Shown: piece after piece, positions 1 through 10,264 of the stretch
Numbering within the stretch: position 1 is the first letter of the stretch
How the letters are laid out: each line of letters opens with the position of its first letter
Assembly: GCA_963995525.1 (NCBI GenBank)
Contig: OZ023206.1
Span: 9,453,671 to 9,517,670 of the forward strand
Direction: 5' to 3'
DNA from: Escarpia spicata
Lineage: Eukaryota; Annelida; Polychaeta; Sabellida; Siboglinidae
DNA length: 64,000 nt
The notes under the pieces: generated by a model
What the model was told of the DNA's origin: nothing
The model's input: the letters and a program-made list of their open reading frames with translations, nothing else
Database searches by the model: none
Translations under genes and position numbers: made by a program

Positions 1-277
1 AATGTAAATGGTAAAGACAAGACAATGGGCATTGCCGTTGACCTAGATAGCAAAAGGCAATTCCCCTTACAAGCATAGATGAGTTGTACATATCTGTCGA
101 TGGGGAATGCCAATAATTAACTATCTAAACGGAATAAATGTGGGGCTTCACGCACAAATGTGCAGACCTTGTTGGTCCTCGCTCCGACCCGACACTAGAA
201 TAAATTTTAACTACAATAATAAAATATTCCTACTACCTTTCATAGTGTATGTTATTTCAACAACACAATCATAATAC

Positions 278-317
<40 letters not shown>

Positions 318-1184
318 ATATATATTTGACCTATACATATCAGAGTTAAATATTCAATTTGTCTTTGCTAAACAGACCCTCCACCAAAAGCTTTCTATGT
401 TTTATCAACCTATACACCCGTGAATATCATCCGTGATAACCATATTACAACCTACATTTGATTATTATTACTATAACAATCGCATAGCTGAGCGATGATT
501 CGCTATTCCATATAAACTTTGCAACATCAGTATTGTCACGCTGACCCAGGTTCCTTTATTTATTCTCGACCACACCCTTTGACAAATTTTACAATACAAA
601 ACCAGATAATCAAGACAATACCTATAGTCTAACATTCACTCAGGTGCACACACAACATATATTTTACATACCTCCGGTATTTTCTTCTAGAATATACATG
701 ACTGTGTGTAAGATCTCATTGTCTAAGCAACCGCTCAGTATTGCTTCGATGTATGGTTTTATAACCACACTGTAACACTGTAATAATGTCTCGTTACAGA
801 GGACCTTTCTGTGGATCACTCTGGACTGGTGTGTTCTATATCTCCCCAAACGAACAATATATTTCGCATCTGTCATGTGGTCCCTTCTGATGCTGTCACC
901 ATTGTAATAGTTTCACCGTCCAATAGGTAATACAATTATTTAGCATGTATGTCAATCTTCATTATAGCAACATTCCTATACATTGCGAAATTAACTCACA
1001 TAAATTTCCACCCGTACCACAGTTCCTATTCATATAAAGTTGCCTACCATTCTATAATTATGACATGTTAGCTACAACTTTCCTACCTGTCTACCCTAAC
1101 TATAATGTAACGTTTCCCCGGTTCTTTAAAATCTGACCCTATGCTACGTCCCCAGTGCATTCACACTTAGGTCTTAGGTGTTGT
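1..1184. other. Non-coding stretch, no gene seen
   Basis: No convincing coding exon, RNA gene or mobile-element core was recognised here on either strand. Apart from a TA microsatellite near 281-316 the stretch is AT-rich and without obvious repeats. The only open frames are short and have no recognisable domain. Confidence 0.5.
281..316. repeat. (TA)n microsatellite
   Basis: A nearly uninterrupted run of TA dinucleotides of about 35 bp. This is a simple-sequence repeat and is likely polymorphic in length. Confidence 0.9.
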
Positions 1185-1433
1185 TTCTCCACACAGCCCC
1201 TTCTGGGGCTAACCTAGGAGTTGTGCAGTGCGCATTGCAAAGGGTGCGTGAAAATTAAGTTGACAAATAATTTTAAAATAAAAATAAAACAAATAATTAT
1301 GTAAAACAAGTGCAATAATTTGTGCAGATTAAAAACACAGCCTCTGTCTTTATCTACAGTTTGGTAAGGTGGGCTGGAGCAACAAGGTGGATGGTACTCA
1401 GAGCTTGTTGGAATGGGTGTAGTGGGGGTAGGC

Positions 1434-2369
1434 TTATTGTTTCTGGAGGAGTAGATTCCAAGCTCTTGTAACTCTAGGATAGAATGAGTATGCATATGTA
1501 TTTATGCGTGCATGTATTTGTATGTATTTGTTGGGATCGCTGTTTCGTGTACGGGAGCATGGGACTATAAGATGTTGTGGTAGGGTAATGTTTCGTGTAC
1601 GGGAGCATGGGACTATAAGATGTTGTGGTAGGGTAATGTTTCGTGTACGGGAGCATGGGACTATAAGATGTTGTGGTAGGGTAATGTTTCGTGTACGGGA
1701 GCATGGGACTATAAGATGTTGTGGTAGGGTAATGTTTCGTGTACGGGAGCATGGGACTATAAGATGTTGTGGTAGGGTAATGTTTCGTGTACGGGAGCAT
1801 GGGACTATAAGATGTTGTGGTAGGGTAATGTTTCGTGTACGGGAGCATGGGACTATAAGATGTTGTGGTAGGGTAATGTTCAGGAGGTTGTGTTTTATTT
1901 TGTAGAAGAAGGTAAGTTGGTGTTGTAATCGTCTTCTTTCTAGAGTCTGCCAACCAGGTTTGTTTATGAGGCTGGTTACGCTTGTTGTGCGGCGGTGGTC
2001 ATTTAAAGTAAATCTACCTGCGCTTCTTTGGATTTTTTCAAGGGTATCAATGTTATTTTGTGTATAGGGATTCCAGGCTACAGCTCCGTACTCTAGTTTT
2101 GGCCTTACTAACATATTGTAGGCTGTTTCCTTAACTTTAGATGTTGCAGGGTGGAGAAAGCGTTTAAGGAGGCCAAGTGTTCTAGCAGATTGAGATGCAG
2201 TGGTGTTAACAAGCTTTGTCCACGACAGTTTGGAATCTATTGTGATGCCAAGATAGGGGTGTGAATTGTCTTGGGAAACTGGTTGGTTTGAGATGGTGTA
2301 AGTGAAGAAGCTTGGTTTGCATTTATGGGTAATTCTGAGAAGTTGACACTTTGAGATATTGAAGTTCAT
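1434..2369 (-). pseudogene. LINE reverse transcriptase C-terminal fragment with 16-aa repeats
   Basis: This 311-codon open frame is the C-terminal third of the LINE polyprotein, starting inside the RT region (MNFNISKCQLL) just after the catalytic FADD block, which lies in the frame-disrupted stretch upstream. Thumb/linker sequence follows (YLGITIDSKLSW, RPKLEYGAVAWNPY), then seven perfect copies of a 16-residue unit beginning ITLPQHLIVPC, then a SDPNKYIQIHARINTYAY segment and the tail. The frame ends early at LLLQKQ; the paralogue at 49 kb continues through NLLPPETISLPT, so a small indel truncates this one. The repeat expansion is the odd feature, because it keeps frame in a gene that is otherwise decaying. 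Confidence 0.85.
1543..1878. repeat. 48-bp coding minisatellite, 7 copies
   Basis: Seven head-to-tail copies of a 48-bp unit (it begins TTTCGTGTACGGGAGC on the plus strand), apparently identical to one another. The length is 16 codons, so every copy keeps the minus-strand LINE frame open. The paralogue at 49,443-49,586 has three copies. Tandem repeats without spacers rule out a CRISPR reading. Confidence 0.97.
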
Positions 2370-2760
2370 TTGTCACTTGTCTGTCCAGTCGGCTAGTTTG
2401 TTTAGGTCTGTTTGAAGGATGTTATGGTCTGCAGGTATTTGGATTTCTCTATATTGGATCGAGTCATCGGCAAAGAGTCTGATAGTTGAGTTAATTGAAT
2501 TGGTGATGTCATTTATGTACAGTATGAAAAGGACAGGGCCAAGGACTGAGCCTTGGGGTACGCCGGAGATGACATTTGCAGGAGCTGAGTGAGAACCATT
2601 TATTGATACAATCTGGGTGCGGTTTGATAGAAATGACTTTACCCATTGCAGTGTGTGACCTGTGATACCATAGTAGTTTAATTTATTGAGAAGTTTGTGG
2701 GGAACCTTGTCGAAAGCTTTGGAAAATATCGAGGAGGATGACGTCTATTTGTTTCTGCAT

Positions 2761-3255
2761 TCATAGAGGAAGCCAAGTCATGGACTGCTTCCACAAGCTG
2801 TGTTTGGCAGGATAGTCCAGTTTGGAATCCATGCTGGTGATGGAGGATAAGGTTGTTAGCACTGAGGTGTTTCCACATGTGACTAAGAACGATATGCTAT
2901 AATTTACAGGATCACTTTTGCTGCCTTTCTTGTATACTGGAGTGACAAGAGCTGTGGTCCAGGCTTGTTGGAGTTTGCTGGAGGTGTATGATTGCTGGAA
3001 TATGTGTTGTATTATTGTGGATATTTCTCTGGCAGTCTCCTTTAATACTTTTGCAGGGATTTCATCTGGTCCTGATGCCTTGTTTGGTTTTAGAGCTTCA
3101 AACTGTTTTATGATGCCATTTATTCCGATATTAAATGTTTGGATTGAAGGAAATGGTGATGGGCCTTTAGTTGGGATAGGAAATTGTTCTTTGGTGAAAA
3201 CTGATTTGAAGTGGTCATTTAGAGTGTTTGCTTTGTCGTGATCATTTGTTTGCAT
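2761..3255 (-). pseudogene. LINE reverse transcriptase N-terminal fragment
   Basis: This open frame covers the part of the LINE between endonuclease and RT palm, with KQFEALKPNKASGPDEIPAK and TTALVTPVYKKGSKSDPVNY, the usual RT motif 1-2 region of CR1/jockey-type elements. It leaves the correct frame after PVNY because of the deletion near 2,898, and fingers/palm sequence continues in another frame at 2,678-2,878 (HQHGFQTGLSCQTQLVEAV). It is a non-functional relic of copy A. Confidence 0.8.
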
Positions 3256-3663
3256 CTTGCCATTTGCTTTTAGTGTTGTGATGCCAAGGTTTTCAGTTTT
3301 TGTTTGTTTAATAAGACCAGAATCGCTTGGGGTTTGTGGTGAGGCTTTCGCCTATGATGTTATTGGTGTAGCTGTTGTAGGATTTGGTTATTTCTTTGTT
3401 GACTTCTTTTCTTAGGTTCTTGAAATGTTGCCAGTGTTTGTTTTTCTTTGTTTTCTTAGCATTAGCATGAGTTTTGTCCCGTTTTCTCTGTAGACTGATT
3501 ATGTTTTTTTGTGATCCAGGGTAAATATGGTTTTGATTTTGTCATGCAGCTAGGGATAGATTGTTGTATCAGTTGAGTGTAATTTTGGTGAAAAAAGTTA
3601 GCTGGCTAATGCTTACACTATTATGTAAGCACTGTACAGTTTCTGAGCCTCGTCGTTGACGGG

Positions 3664-3729
3664 GAAGTCTCCCTCTATGGGGATAACCTTCAGGGCCACA
3701 GACTGCCGTCTCCGCTGTGCCCGGAATAC
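3664..3729. repeat. 66-bp repeat, copy 1
   Basis: The segment starting GAAGTCTCCCTCTATGGGG and ending CTGTGCCCGGAATAC recurs at 3,836-3,901 with only a few mismatches. Copy 1 is followed about 25 bp later by a run of A. This fits a short dispersed element such as a SINE fragment, but no tRNA or RNA polymerase III box was seen. Confidence 0.8.
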
Positions 3730-3835
3730 TTCCCCGTACGTCCCTTCTCTTCACAAAAAAAAAAATGACGTACAATCACAATCTTCGGGAGTATTTCTAG
3801 GAATGTTTTCTGTGGCTCGTTATTAAGTTAACAAG

Positions 3836-3901
3836 GAAGTCTCCCTGTATGGGAATGACCTTCAGGGCCACAGACTGCCGTCTCCGCTGTGCCCGGAATA
3901 C
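3836..3901. repeat. 66-bp repeat, copy 2
   Basis: Second copy of the repeat at 3,664-3,729, in the same orientation about 172 bp downstream. The sequences diverge on both sides of the shared 66 bp. Confidence 0.8.
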
Positions 3902-4077
3902 CTCGGAGTAAGTTCCTTCCATGATTTTTTTTATTTGTCTTCATGCTGCGAACACAAAAATACTTCGCAAACACACACATGACGATATCACAATTAATGT
4001 GAAAAAAGTAACGCCACCTTAGCAAACACTCATTAGTCACCACTTATAGGTAATGCAAGCACTTACGGTATTGTACT

Positions 4078-4638
4078 GTAGTAAAGAGCGGACGGGGTAA
4101 TGTTAGTGTCAGTCACGTGGCTCGATCTTTAAGTCGGTGTGCGAAATGCAGATAGACGTGGTTTCTGTAGGAGATGTCCTGCTGTGACTAAAGGCCTCAA
4201 TACATTATCAGGCAATGTCGTACGGCAGTGTCTTGCCGGATTAGTTACTATGGCAAATACTGAGGCACTCTCTGTCTGCTGGGGATCCAACATGCACTAT
4301 TGTCATCAGACACGGGACATGGTCAATAAAACTGCGTATAGGGTGGCCACACCCCCATGATCGAAATGGCAGCCTTGTCAAGTCAACAACAATCCCCGTT
4401 GATAACTAGAGTACTACGGTACATAGTGGTTCCATCTAGTGGGTAAACAATTTACTAATTACGGTTAGATACAGAAAAAGGTTGTGCTTAAGCGAGTGAA
4501 AATTAATCAACCCACCTCGGTTGAGCTGAAGCTACTTGTAGACGGGAGACGTAGGCCATCTTGCCAACCAACTGATGACCCAGGATATGATCGAAAGGCG
4601 TGACAGTTCTCCTGTTCAAGAATGTGCGATTTTATGAT
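4078..4638. repeat. Duplicated block B, left copy
   Basis: About 560 bp beginning AGTAAAGAGCGGACGGGG. It recurs within every tandem unit (14,728-15,300 and 4,923-bp periodic copies). The left copy differs from those by scattered substitutions and small indels, for example loss of a short GACGTCACCATT-type segment near 4,261. No gene was recognised; short open frames on both strands are not conserved as proteins. Confidence 0.85.
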
Positions 4639-4660
4639 TTGTTACTTTTTAATTGTCACC

Positions 4661-5425
4661 CACTCGACCGTGAACATTGGCGACAATTGGGGCGGGTCAT
4701 TTAAAAATAAGAAAGCATCATAATCATCTGAATCCATGGAATTGACCTTTTTAAATTATTTAGGAGAAAAGCCTGAGAAGGCAGAAGCTCGTGTAGCAGT
4801 TTACGTAGGGAAAAGCGTCACAAATTCTAAAGCTACTTGTTTCACCATGAATATCGAGAGTGCACCACATTTAGACATGCTATTAAAACTTGACAGTGAC
4901 AACATTGTGCTTTGATAATGACTAATTACATTCTACACATGATACTCAAACATTACATAGTGACTAGCAATGAAGGATGTACGCCTTGAAATGTGCTGTA
5001 ATAACTATAATGTTATGCAGGTGGAGCTGGGGTGGAGGCGGGAAACATATATCGTTGCGATGGTGATCGAACTGACTTGTTTCCTTTATCTTCAACAAAT
5101 GTAAACAAAGATGGCACCTAGCTAGGTACTGATATTACTGTGCAGCATAATCACTTCCGTAATGCTGCTCATAAACTCTTTCTTGCTGATGCCCGCAAAA
5201 ACCCCACCTAAAATGAGTTTTAGTGTATAGGGCAACAGCATTAATGACAAAAAACCACAGAATGTGCTGAGTGACAAGACGTTCTCTTCCCGTGTATAGA
5301 CAGTTAAGAGGCGACACATGATGTATACGAGTGAGATATGTTTGTAAAGCATAGTGGACTTAAGAATAACGAGACAGTCGATAATTAATCAGCTTTATAT
5401 TTTTTGCTCGTCAAATTTCCACGTT
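4661..5425. repeat. Duplicated block C, left copy
   Basis: Starts near CCACTCGACCGTGAAC and runs to TTTTTGCTCGTCAAATTTCC. It is homologous to 12,211-13,034, to the start of each tandem unit and to 40,381-41,195. The left copy lacks the segment of about 60 bp between TTATTTAG and GAGAAAAGCC that the other copies keep. The short minus-strand frame at 5,122-5,352 is present in all copies, but it has no recognisable domain and differs in its ends. Confidence 0.85.
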
Positions 5426-6010
5426 AGTCCGAATTCAAATTTCAACCCATCCAAAAACTAAGTTTACCCATCCAAATGACGGGTAGATGGATCTCTAGCT
5501 GTGTTTGGTAATCAAAAAGCTAGTTTGCGTATACGTCCACACTGTCTATGTTTGGGTGCAACAGGACAGTCCTCAGGTCCTACACGTTGTATACATGACT
5601 AATTGCATCCATGATGGTGTTCTTAATCTCTTCTGTTGTTGGTTGGGAGAAGGACAACAACTGACAGATACAGCAGTTGTTATCTAACAGTTGTTCTAGT
5701 TGTGTATATGTATTACTGGACAATTCACTGCGAATACAGCTGCTGTTCTCAGCGAAAAACTGAACATCACTGCAAATTTGGGCCATGATTCATGTGTAGG
5801 AAACATTCAAGATGTTATTATTTCAGTTAATTGTTATGTAAGTGCTGACATTGTACTCGAATCATGTTTAGTGCAGCTCTGTAGTCATAAAGAGTCCATG
5901 CGATGAAATGTCAGTTTCTCCAAAGTGATTATTATGGTGGTTAGTCTAAAGCCCACAGAATGCCATCATGATCAACTGACCAGTCATCATTCTTATCGAT
6001 GGAAGAGTTC
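5410..6010. repeat. Duplicated block G, left copy
   Basis: Homologous in order and orientation to 41,190-41,760, with small gaps. Shared landmarks are CATCCAAAA followed by TTTACCC, the CAACAGGACAGTCCTCAGG stretch, and ATGCCATCATGATCAA. No coding function recognised. Confidence 0.8.
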
Positions 6011-6517
6011 CTCTGACTGCAGTGCACCTCGTATTGCTAGATGCATATGTAATGTTCTCAAAAATCAACCTGTACCATGCTAGAAGGTGCAGAACTTGCC
6101 TTCATGTCTTGTTGAGAGACACTGATTTCCGTCACATCATCAATTAACATGACTTTTTTCACTTTCTGCAGCCTCTTAACAGTTTCATTATAGTATTTGT
6201 ATATTTAATCATGTTATTATTTCTGAGATTTTTGTTTACCCCCCTCATCCTTGTCATCAATGGAAGATTTCCACCCCATCTTGATAGATGAATGCGTAAT
6301 GTTCTTTAAAATCAGCCTGTACCATGCACATGTCATAGAAAGGCTGGTAAATACACTATATCACAGTCGCAGCATCAGTGAACTGACATGACTATTTCCA
6401 CTTTCTTCAGCCTCTACTCAGCAGCTTCCATTTTGACTTTGTCATCGCAACATTTAGCTTGTACCTTCTGTTTGACATTCGTAATACTGCTTCGTGCCAT
6501 TCTTGCAGTCTTCTAAC
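6011..6517. other. Non-coding stretch with scraps of block D
   Basis: No gene seen. Parts (CATGACTATTTCCACTTTC to CTGCTTCG, about 6,388-6,500) recur near 16,980-17,090 and its tandem copies, so this is duplicated non-coding DNA. Confidence 0.5.
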
Positions 6518-6977
6518 ATGTTTTGCTGAACTGAAACATGCAGCAATCTGGTCGATTCAATGCTGGTTGCATTGTGACAACAGAGCTCTGGTTGATGACA
6601 TTCTCATGTGTCTGACACAAACACGTGTCATATGGCGTGTTGTGACTGAGAAACACATTGACTGGTCAAAGTGTACAGAATGTACTGAAGCCGATGGCAT
6701 TATTCGACATACATGTTGTATTTAAATTACTTAACCCTCGTCATATGAACTGGCACACAGGGCAGAAAGGATGCATCTTCAGGTCGTTCAATGTGCAGCT
6801 TGCTTTGTAGCCTGACTACAGCTTCAAGGAGCATTTTTTTTAGTTTTCTTGCATGATTCTTCTTGAAATTGTTTCAGTTGTCCTTTTTTACCTTCAGGTA
6901 TCCATAGGGCCTCACCCATGATAACAGTTTTGTCAGTCAAAATTGTTTCCAACATGCTACAAAGTGTGGTTGGGCAC

Positions 6978-7021
6978 GTGATCGAACACGCGATCGAATG
7001 TGCGATCGAACGTGCAATCGG
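6978..7021. repeat. 12-bp GATCGAA tandem repeat
   Basis: Four 12-bp units of the form GYGATCGAAYRY, each containing the palindrome CGATCG or a variant. The same array occurs in each tandem unit (from 16,116, 21,039, 25,962 and 30,885). In one plus-strand frame it reads as tetrapeptide repeats (VIEH, AIEC, AIER), but nothing around it suggests a real protein. Confidence 0.8.
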
Positions 7022-9274
7022 CATGCTATTGGACGTCATCAAAAATTTAAATAATAATAGCAGTATAAATATAACAAGAAATATATGTATCTGTATATTT
7101 ATATTAAAACACGGCAGCAACTATAAGTATATATACTATGAGGTATACGGAGGTAGAATGTCCAAGACAAGATTTATAATAGAGAATGTCTGCAAGAGCC
7201 CCGATCTCGACTACCTATATCCCAATAGCACCACGGTTTCCGTTCGATTGTCCAATTGAACTGCGCAGCAATTGCTACTGTCTTTCAGTGTCACACATTC
7301 ACCACTTCCATCATACAAACCTCTGCCGTGCTTTCGTCGTTGTTACAGTCAGACTTTTTAAGTTGTCGTTTTCGTCGACTGAAGTCAACACATCGATGCT
7401 GACCACGCGCTGTCGATGCCGTCCAGTCAACATTGTTTCTTCTGCAACAATAAATAAACATTGGACTCTCACTGGATAAGCCAAAGGCATCCTTGTCCAT
7501 AGTTGCTGGACATACTGGATTTTATCCTGGATGGCAATCTTGCATGTTACTTGCCTTCTTTAAGTTCTCACACTGAGACTTGTCGACTGACCCCATAATG
7601 ACAACAAAGATTGACAATGCATGTCACTAACAATGTTATTATTATTACCACCTGCTTAGCTTTTTAATGTCTGCCCGCCACGTTTGCTATGATGATATCA
7701 TTGTTTCGGTGCACTCCTCTGCTACGACTAAAATCCTGATATCAACCACCTCATCAATCTTGATTTGCGCAACACTACTATAGTGGTTTTATTTGCTATA
7801 ATTTCTGTGTGGCTGAATGCTTCCTAGAGAAATCGAGATGGTGTTCGACTGAACAGGTCTGGCAGGGAGTAAAATCGAAAATGTTAATGTCTTGATACTG
7901 CAATATATATATATACAGTGGATACGATTATTGTGTTAGATGTATGCTTACGTTCTTGTGATATAGTCATACCACTGATGTAGAGTCCACAGTAGCCAGA
8001 CGTAATTTTTAGGGGCAAAATCCCACCAGTTGCCTTCATTTGTGACCATTTTTTGTGCCTGTCTGTACAAGTCTTTTCATCTGATAACACATGGGCTGAA
8101 GCATTCCTTTGTTCACTATTTCTCTTATCTCTCTTCTCTCAGTCTCTGTGTACTCCAGTTTTACCACTAGCCTAGAGCCTAGAAATTGGCTTGTATTTAA
8201 AACTAATTATCACCTAGTCAGATCAGTGGAAAGCCTGGTTTTGAAGGACCTGGCCACTGTATGTAACTAACTAACTGCTAGAGCTTGCTATTGTTTCAGT
8301 GGTTGGGGAAGCTAATAAGACTGTCTAGCTGTCTGTGTCTTAATGACTTGTTGGGGCTGGCACCACAAGATGGCACAGTAATGGTGTAAGAAATAGGAAT
8401 GTTGATATAAATATTAAAATAAATGTTTTAAAATATAACTTCAAATATCTTGGGAGTATCTGCCTTGAGGGCAGAAACTAGGGGAGAAAAGTATTTCTGC
8501 TGCACGGGCAGAAAGTATTTCTGCTCCACACTTTCTACCGTGATGGCAGAAACGTGCCAACCTGCATCCATCCAAAGTGGAACAAACCAAGAGTAGTAAT
8601 TATCACCTTTATGTTAAAATATATTAACTTAAACATGTTCCCGTGACCATTTAATTTAGTTATGGTGTCGCCAAATACGGCATTGCACGTACCAGATTCA
8701 AGTTTCCAGTTAAATCGAACATTAATACACAGTGGACCCACCAGGCGAATGAATGACCATTCAATTTGTTAAAAAAAACTAAATAACTAGATAACAACCT
8801 TTGTGTGTACTAATACATCGCCAATTGGTAGGTGGAAGGAAGCGATTAAATATAAAAAAAGCCAGTTGATCTCGGCTACTCGAGGGAGATACACTTACAA
8901 CGATCCTTAGTTAATGCATTACTGTGTATAAATAATCTCATCTTTACTATTACATAATCTAACACGGAGTGATTACAAAACATCAAAATGCAACACTGCA
9001 CAACATATTTTCATGTTTCAGCAGCCGTTTTTTACCATCGTATATGTTTATTTTTCTATCTGTTTTGTGTTAATGAAAAATGAATTATTAGAAAGATGTG
9101 TCTTCTACGACTTACGCTGGAGTGATGCATTCACTGAAGGAGCACACGTCATGTTGGCCGCACTGGTCTAGGACGCGATCTCTCGCACTTACAGTTCGAC
9201 ATGACGACTTCCGGGGGGTCAATGCTTCCTACAGACAGAGACACAGTCATGTCTAGAGTTTTATATTACATGGG

Positions 9275-9279
9275 ATGCC
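9275..9279. other. Unoccupied gypsy target site (ATGCC)
   Basis: In the paralogous left flank the sequence reads GGGATGCCTTGGTAG without interruption. In the right flank the same five bases ATGCC occur on both sides of the gypsy element. This is the pre-integration allele preserved by the duplication. Confidence 0.92.
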
Positions 9280-9876
9280 TTGGTAGAAGACCGTCGTGAA
9301 AGTAATATCTACCAAATGTTAGAAAACACACAGCATCATTACATAAATACTATAACGCGCTCACAGATACTCAGTGTTCGTTCAAAATGACAAAGATCAG
9401 GGAGAAAGTGAACTTCACGTCCATCGATAGGCCCCAGTCGTAAAAAGGATATATAGGTCTTATGTCCTATTATAGGGGTCGTAGAGTAATCCCTGAAAGT
9501 TTGGTGCTCGATGTTCAAGCGGTCTAACAAGAAAATTTAACCTACTACACAAGCTCGATTATTAGTAAATGCATTTCAATGCCGTATTAATTTAATGTAT
9601 TGCATTTTAAAGTAGATTTATACTTACTACATACACATGGAGACCGTTTTACTAGGATAACGAGCTGATAAGGATAATCCATAATTAAGCATAATATATT
9701 GTTAAATTTAAAGAGCTTTTTAAAAAGGTAAACACTGTCGCAGAAACACCATGGCCACTACCTTTTGGTGACCCTGCGACAAGTGTTCCGGTGGCGCGTT
9801 CTGGTGTTGACATTTTCAGTATAAAAGATGACGGGTACGGAGCGAAATCGTATATTTAAAGAGCAAAATAGGGCTT

Positions 9877-10036
9877 TGAACTCATAAAAATGTCAGTGAA
9901 ACCAGTAACCTGTTCCTGTTGTATTTAGCCTCTATACGGCAAATTAAAATCTTTATTATTTATGAACTCATAAAAATGTCAGTTAAACCAATAACCTGTT
10001 CCTGTCGTATTTAGCCTCTATACGGCAAATTTTTAG
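9877..10036. repeat. 86-bp tandem doublet
   Basis: Two tandem copies, period 86 bp, of a segment starting TGAACTCATAAAAATGTCAG and ending CTCTATACGGCAAATT. The same doublet is present in the right flank copy at about 38,158-38,317, so it predates the flank duplication. Confidence 0.88.
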
Positions 10037-10262
10037 TACAAGATGGTTTCCTTTCTCAACATGTGCTAGAACCAATCAGGGTTGAGAATGTGTTAGATAT
10101 AGTTTTGTCCTCACAGAATGAATTAGTTGACAATGTCAAGATATGTGAGCCACTGGGGAGAAGTGATCACAACCAGATATATTTTACCATCAAAGTAAAA
10201 TCAGAAAGGAATAGTAAAAAGCAGTAGAGAAGACATTTCCACAAAGGAAGATATAAGGACGT
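10037..10262 (+). pseudogene. CR1-type endonuclease tail fragment
   Basis: The plus strand encodes QDGFLSQHVLEPIRVEN followed by VLDIVLSSQNELV and LGRSDHNQIYFTI. This is the C-terminal end of an APE endonuclease with its SDH motif, and it matches the CR1-type element at 44,950-48,660. An in-frame TAG follows KKQ and is shared with the copy at 38,503. The fragment is cut at 10,262 by the junction with R2-like DNA. Confidence 0.82.
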
Positions 10263-10264
10263 AC

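Larger units (their letters stand above)
1185..3597 (-). mobile_element. 5'-truncated APE-type LINE, copy A
   Basis: A non-LTR retrotransposon read on the minus strand. The minus strand encodes, in broken frames, reverse-transcriptase segments with KPNKASGPDEIP, the FADDS catalytic motif near 2460-2480, YLGITIDSKLSW, and a C-terminal FYPRVTRAWNLL tail typical of the CR1/jockey group. A closely similar copy lies at 49,101-51,569; the two share the 3' untranslated region but copy A stops abruptly near 3,597, upstream of which the other copy continues into endonuclease sequence. Relative to that copy there is a deletion of roughly 40 bp near 2,898 and several frameshifts. The endonuclease is missing, so this is a dead 5' truncation of the kind left by target-primed reverse transcription. 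Confidence 0.88.
3598..4077. other. Non-coding stretch with a 66-bp doublet
   Basis: Between the LINE end and duplicated block B there is no gene. The stretch holds two copies of a 66-bp repeat, each followed within some tens of bases by an A-rich or T-rich run, and otherwise shows nothing recognisable. Confidence 0.5.
6518..10262. repeat. Left copy of the long flank duplication (block D/E)
   Basis: About 3.7 kb homologous to 30,426-33,169 plus 37,556-38,538; the right copy is interrupted by the gypsy element. Similarity is high over most of the length, with one short divergent patch around 7,500-7,560. The first kilobase (to about 7,470) is also found in every tandem unit. It contains no gene that I recognise. 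At 10,262 this copy breaks off in the middle of a CR1 fragment and switches to R2-like DNA, whereas the right copy continues through the CR1 fragment. Confidence 0.9.

Noticed and set aside
1543..1878. CRISPR-like array
   Set aside because: The 48-bp units are directly adjacent with no spacers and lie inside a LINE frame; the context is eukaryotic.
1504..1905. Plus-strand 133-codon repetitive protein
   Set aside because: It is the antisense of the 48-bp minisatellite; a 48-bp unit without stops stays open in several frames by itself.
6918..7259. Plus-strand protein of about 113 codons, repeated in every unit
   Set aside because: Conserved only because the DNA is duplicated. It is overlapped by an equally open minus-strand frame, has no domain and its ends change between copies.
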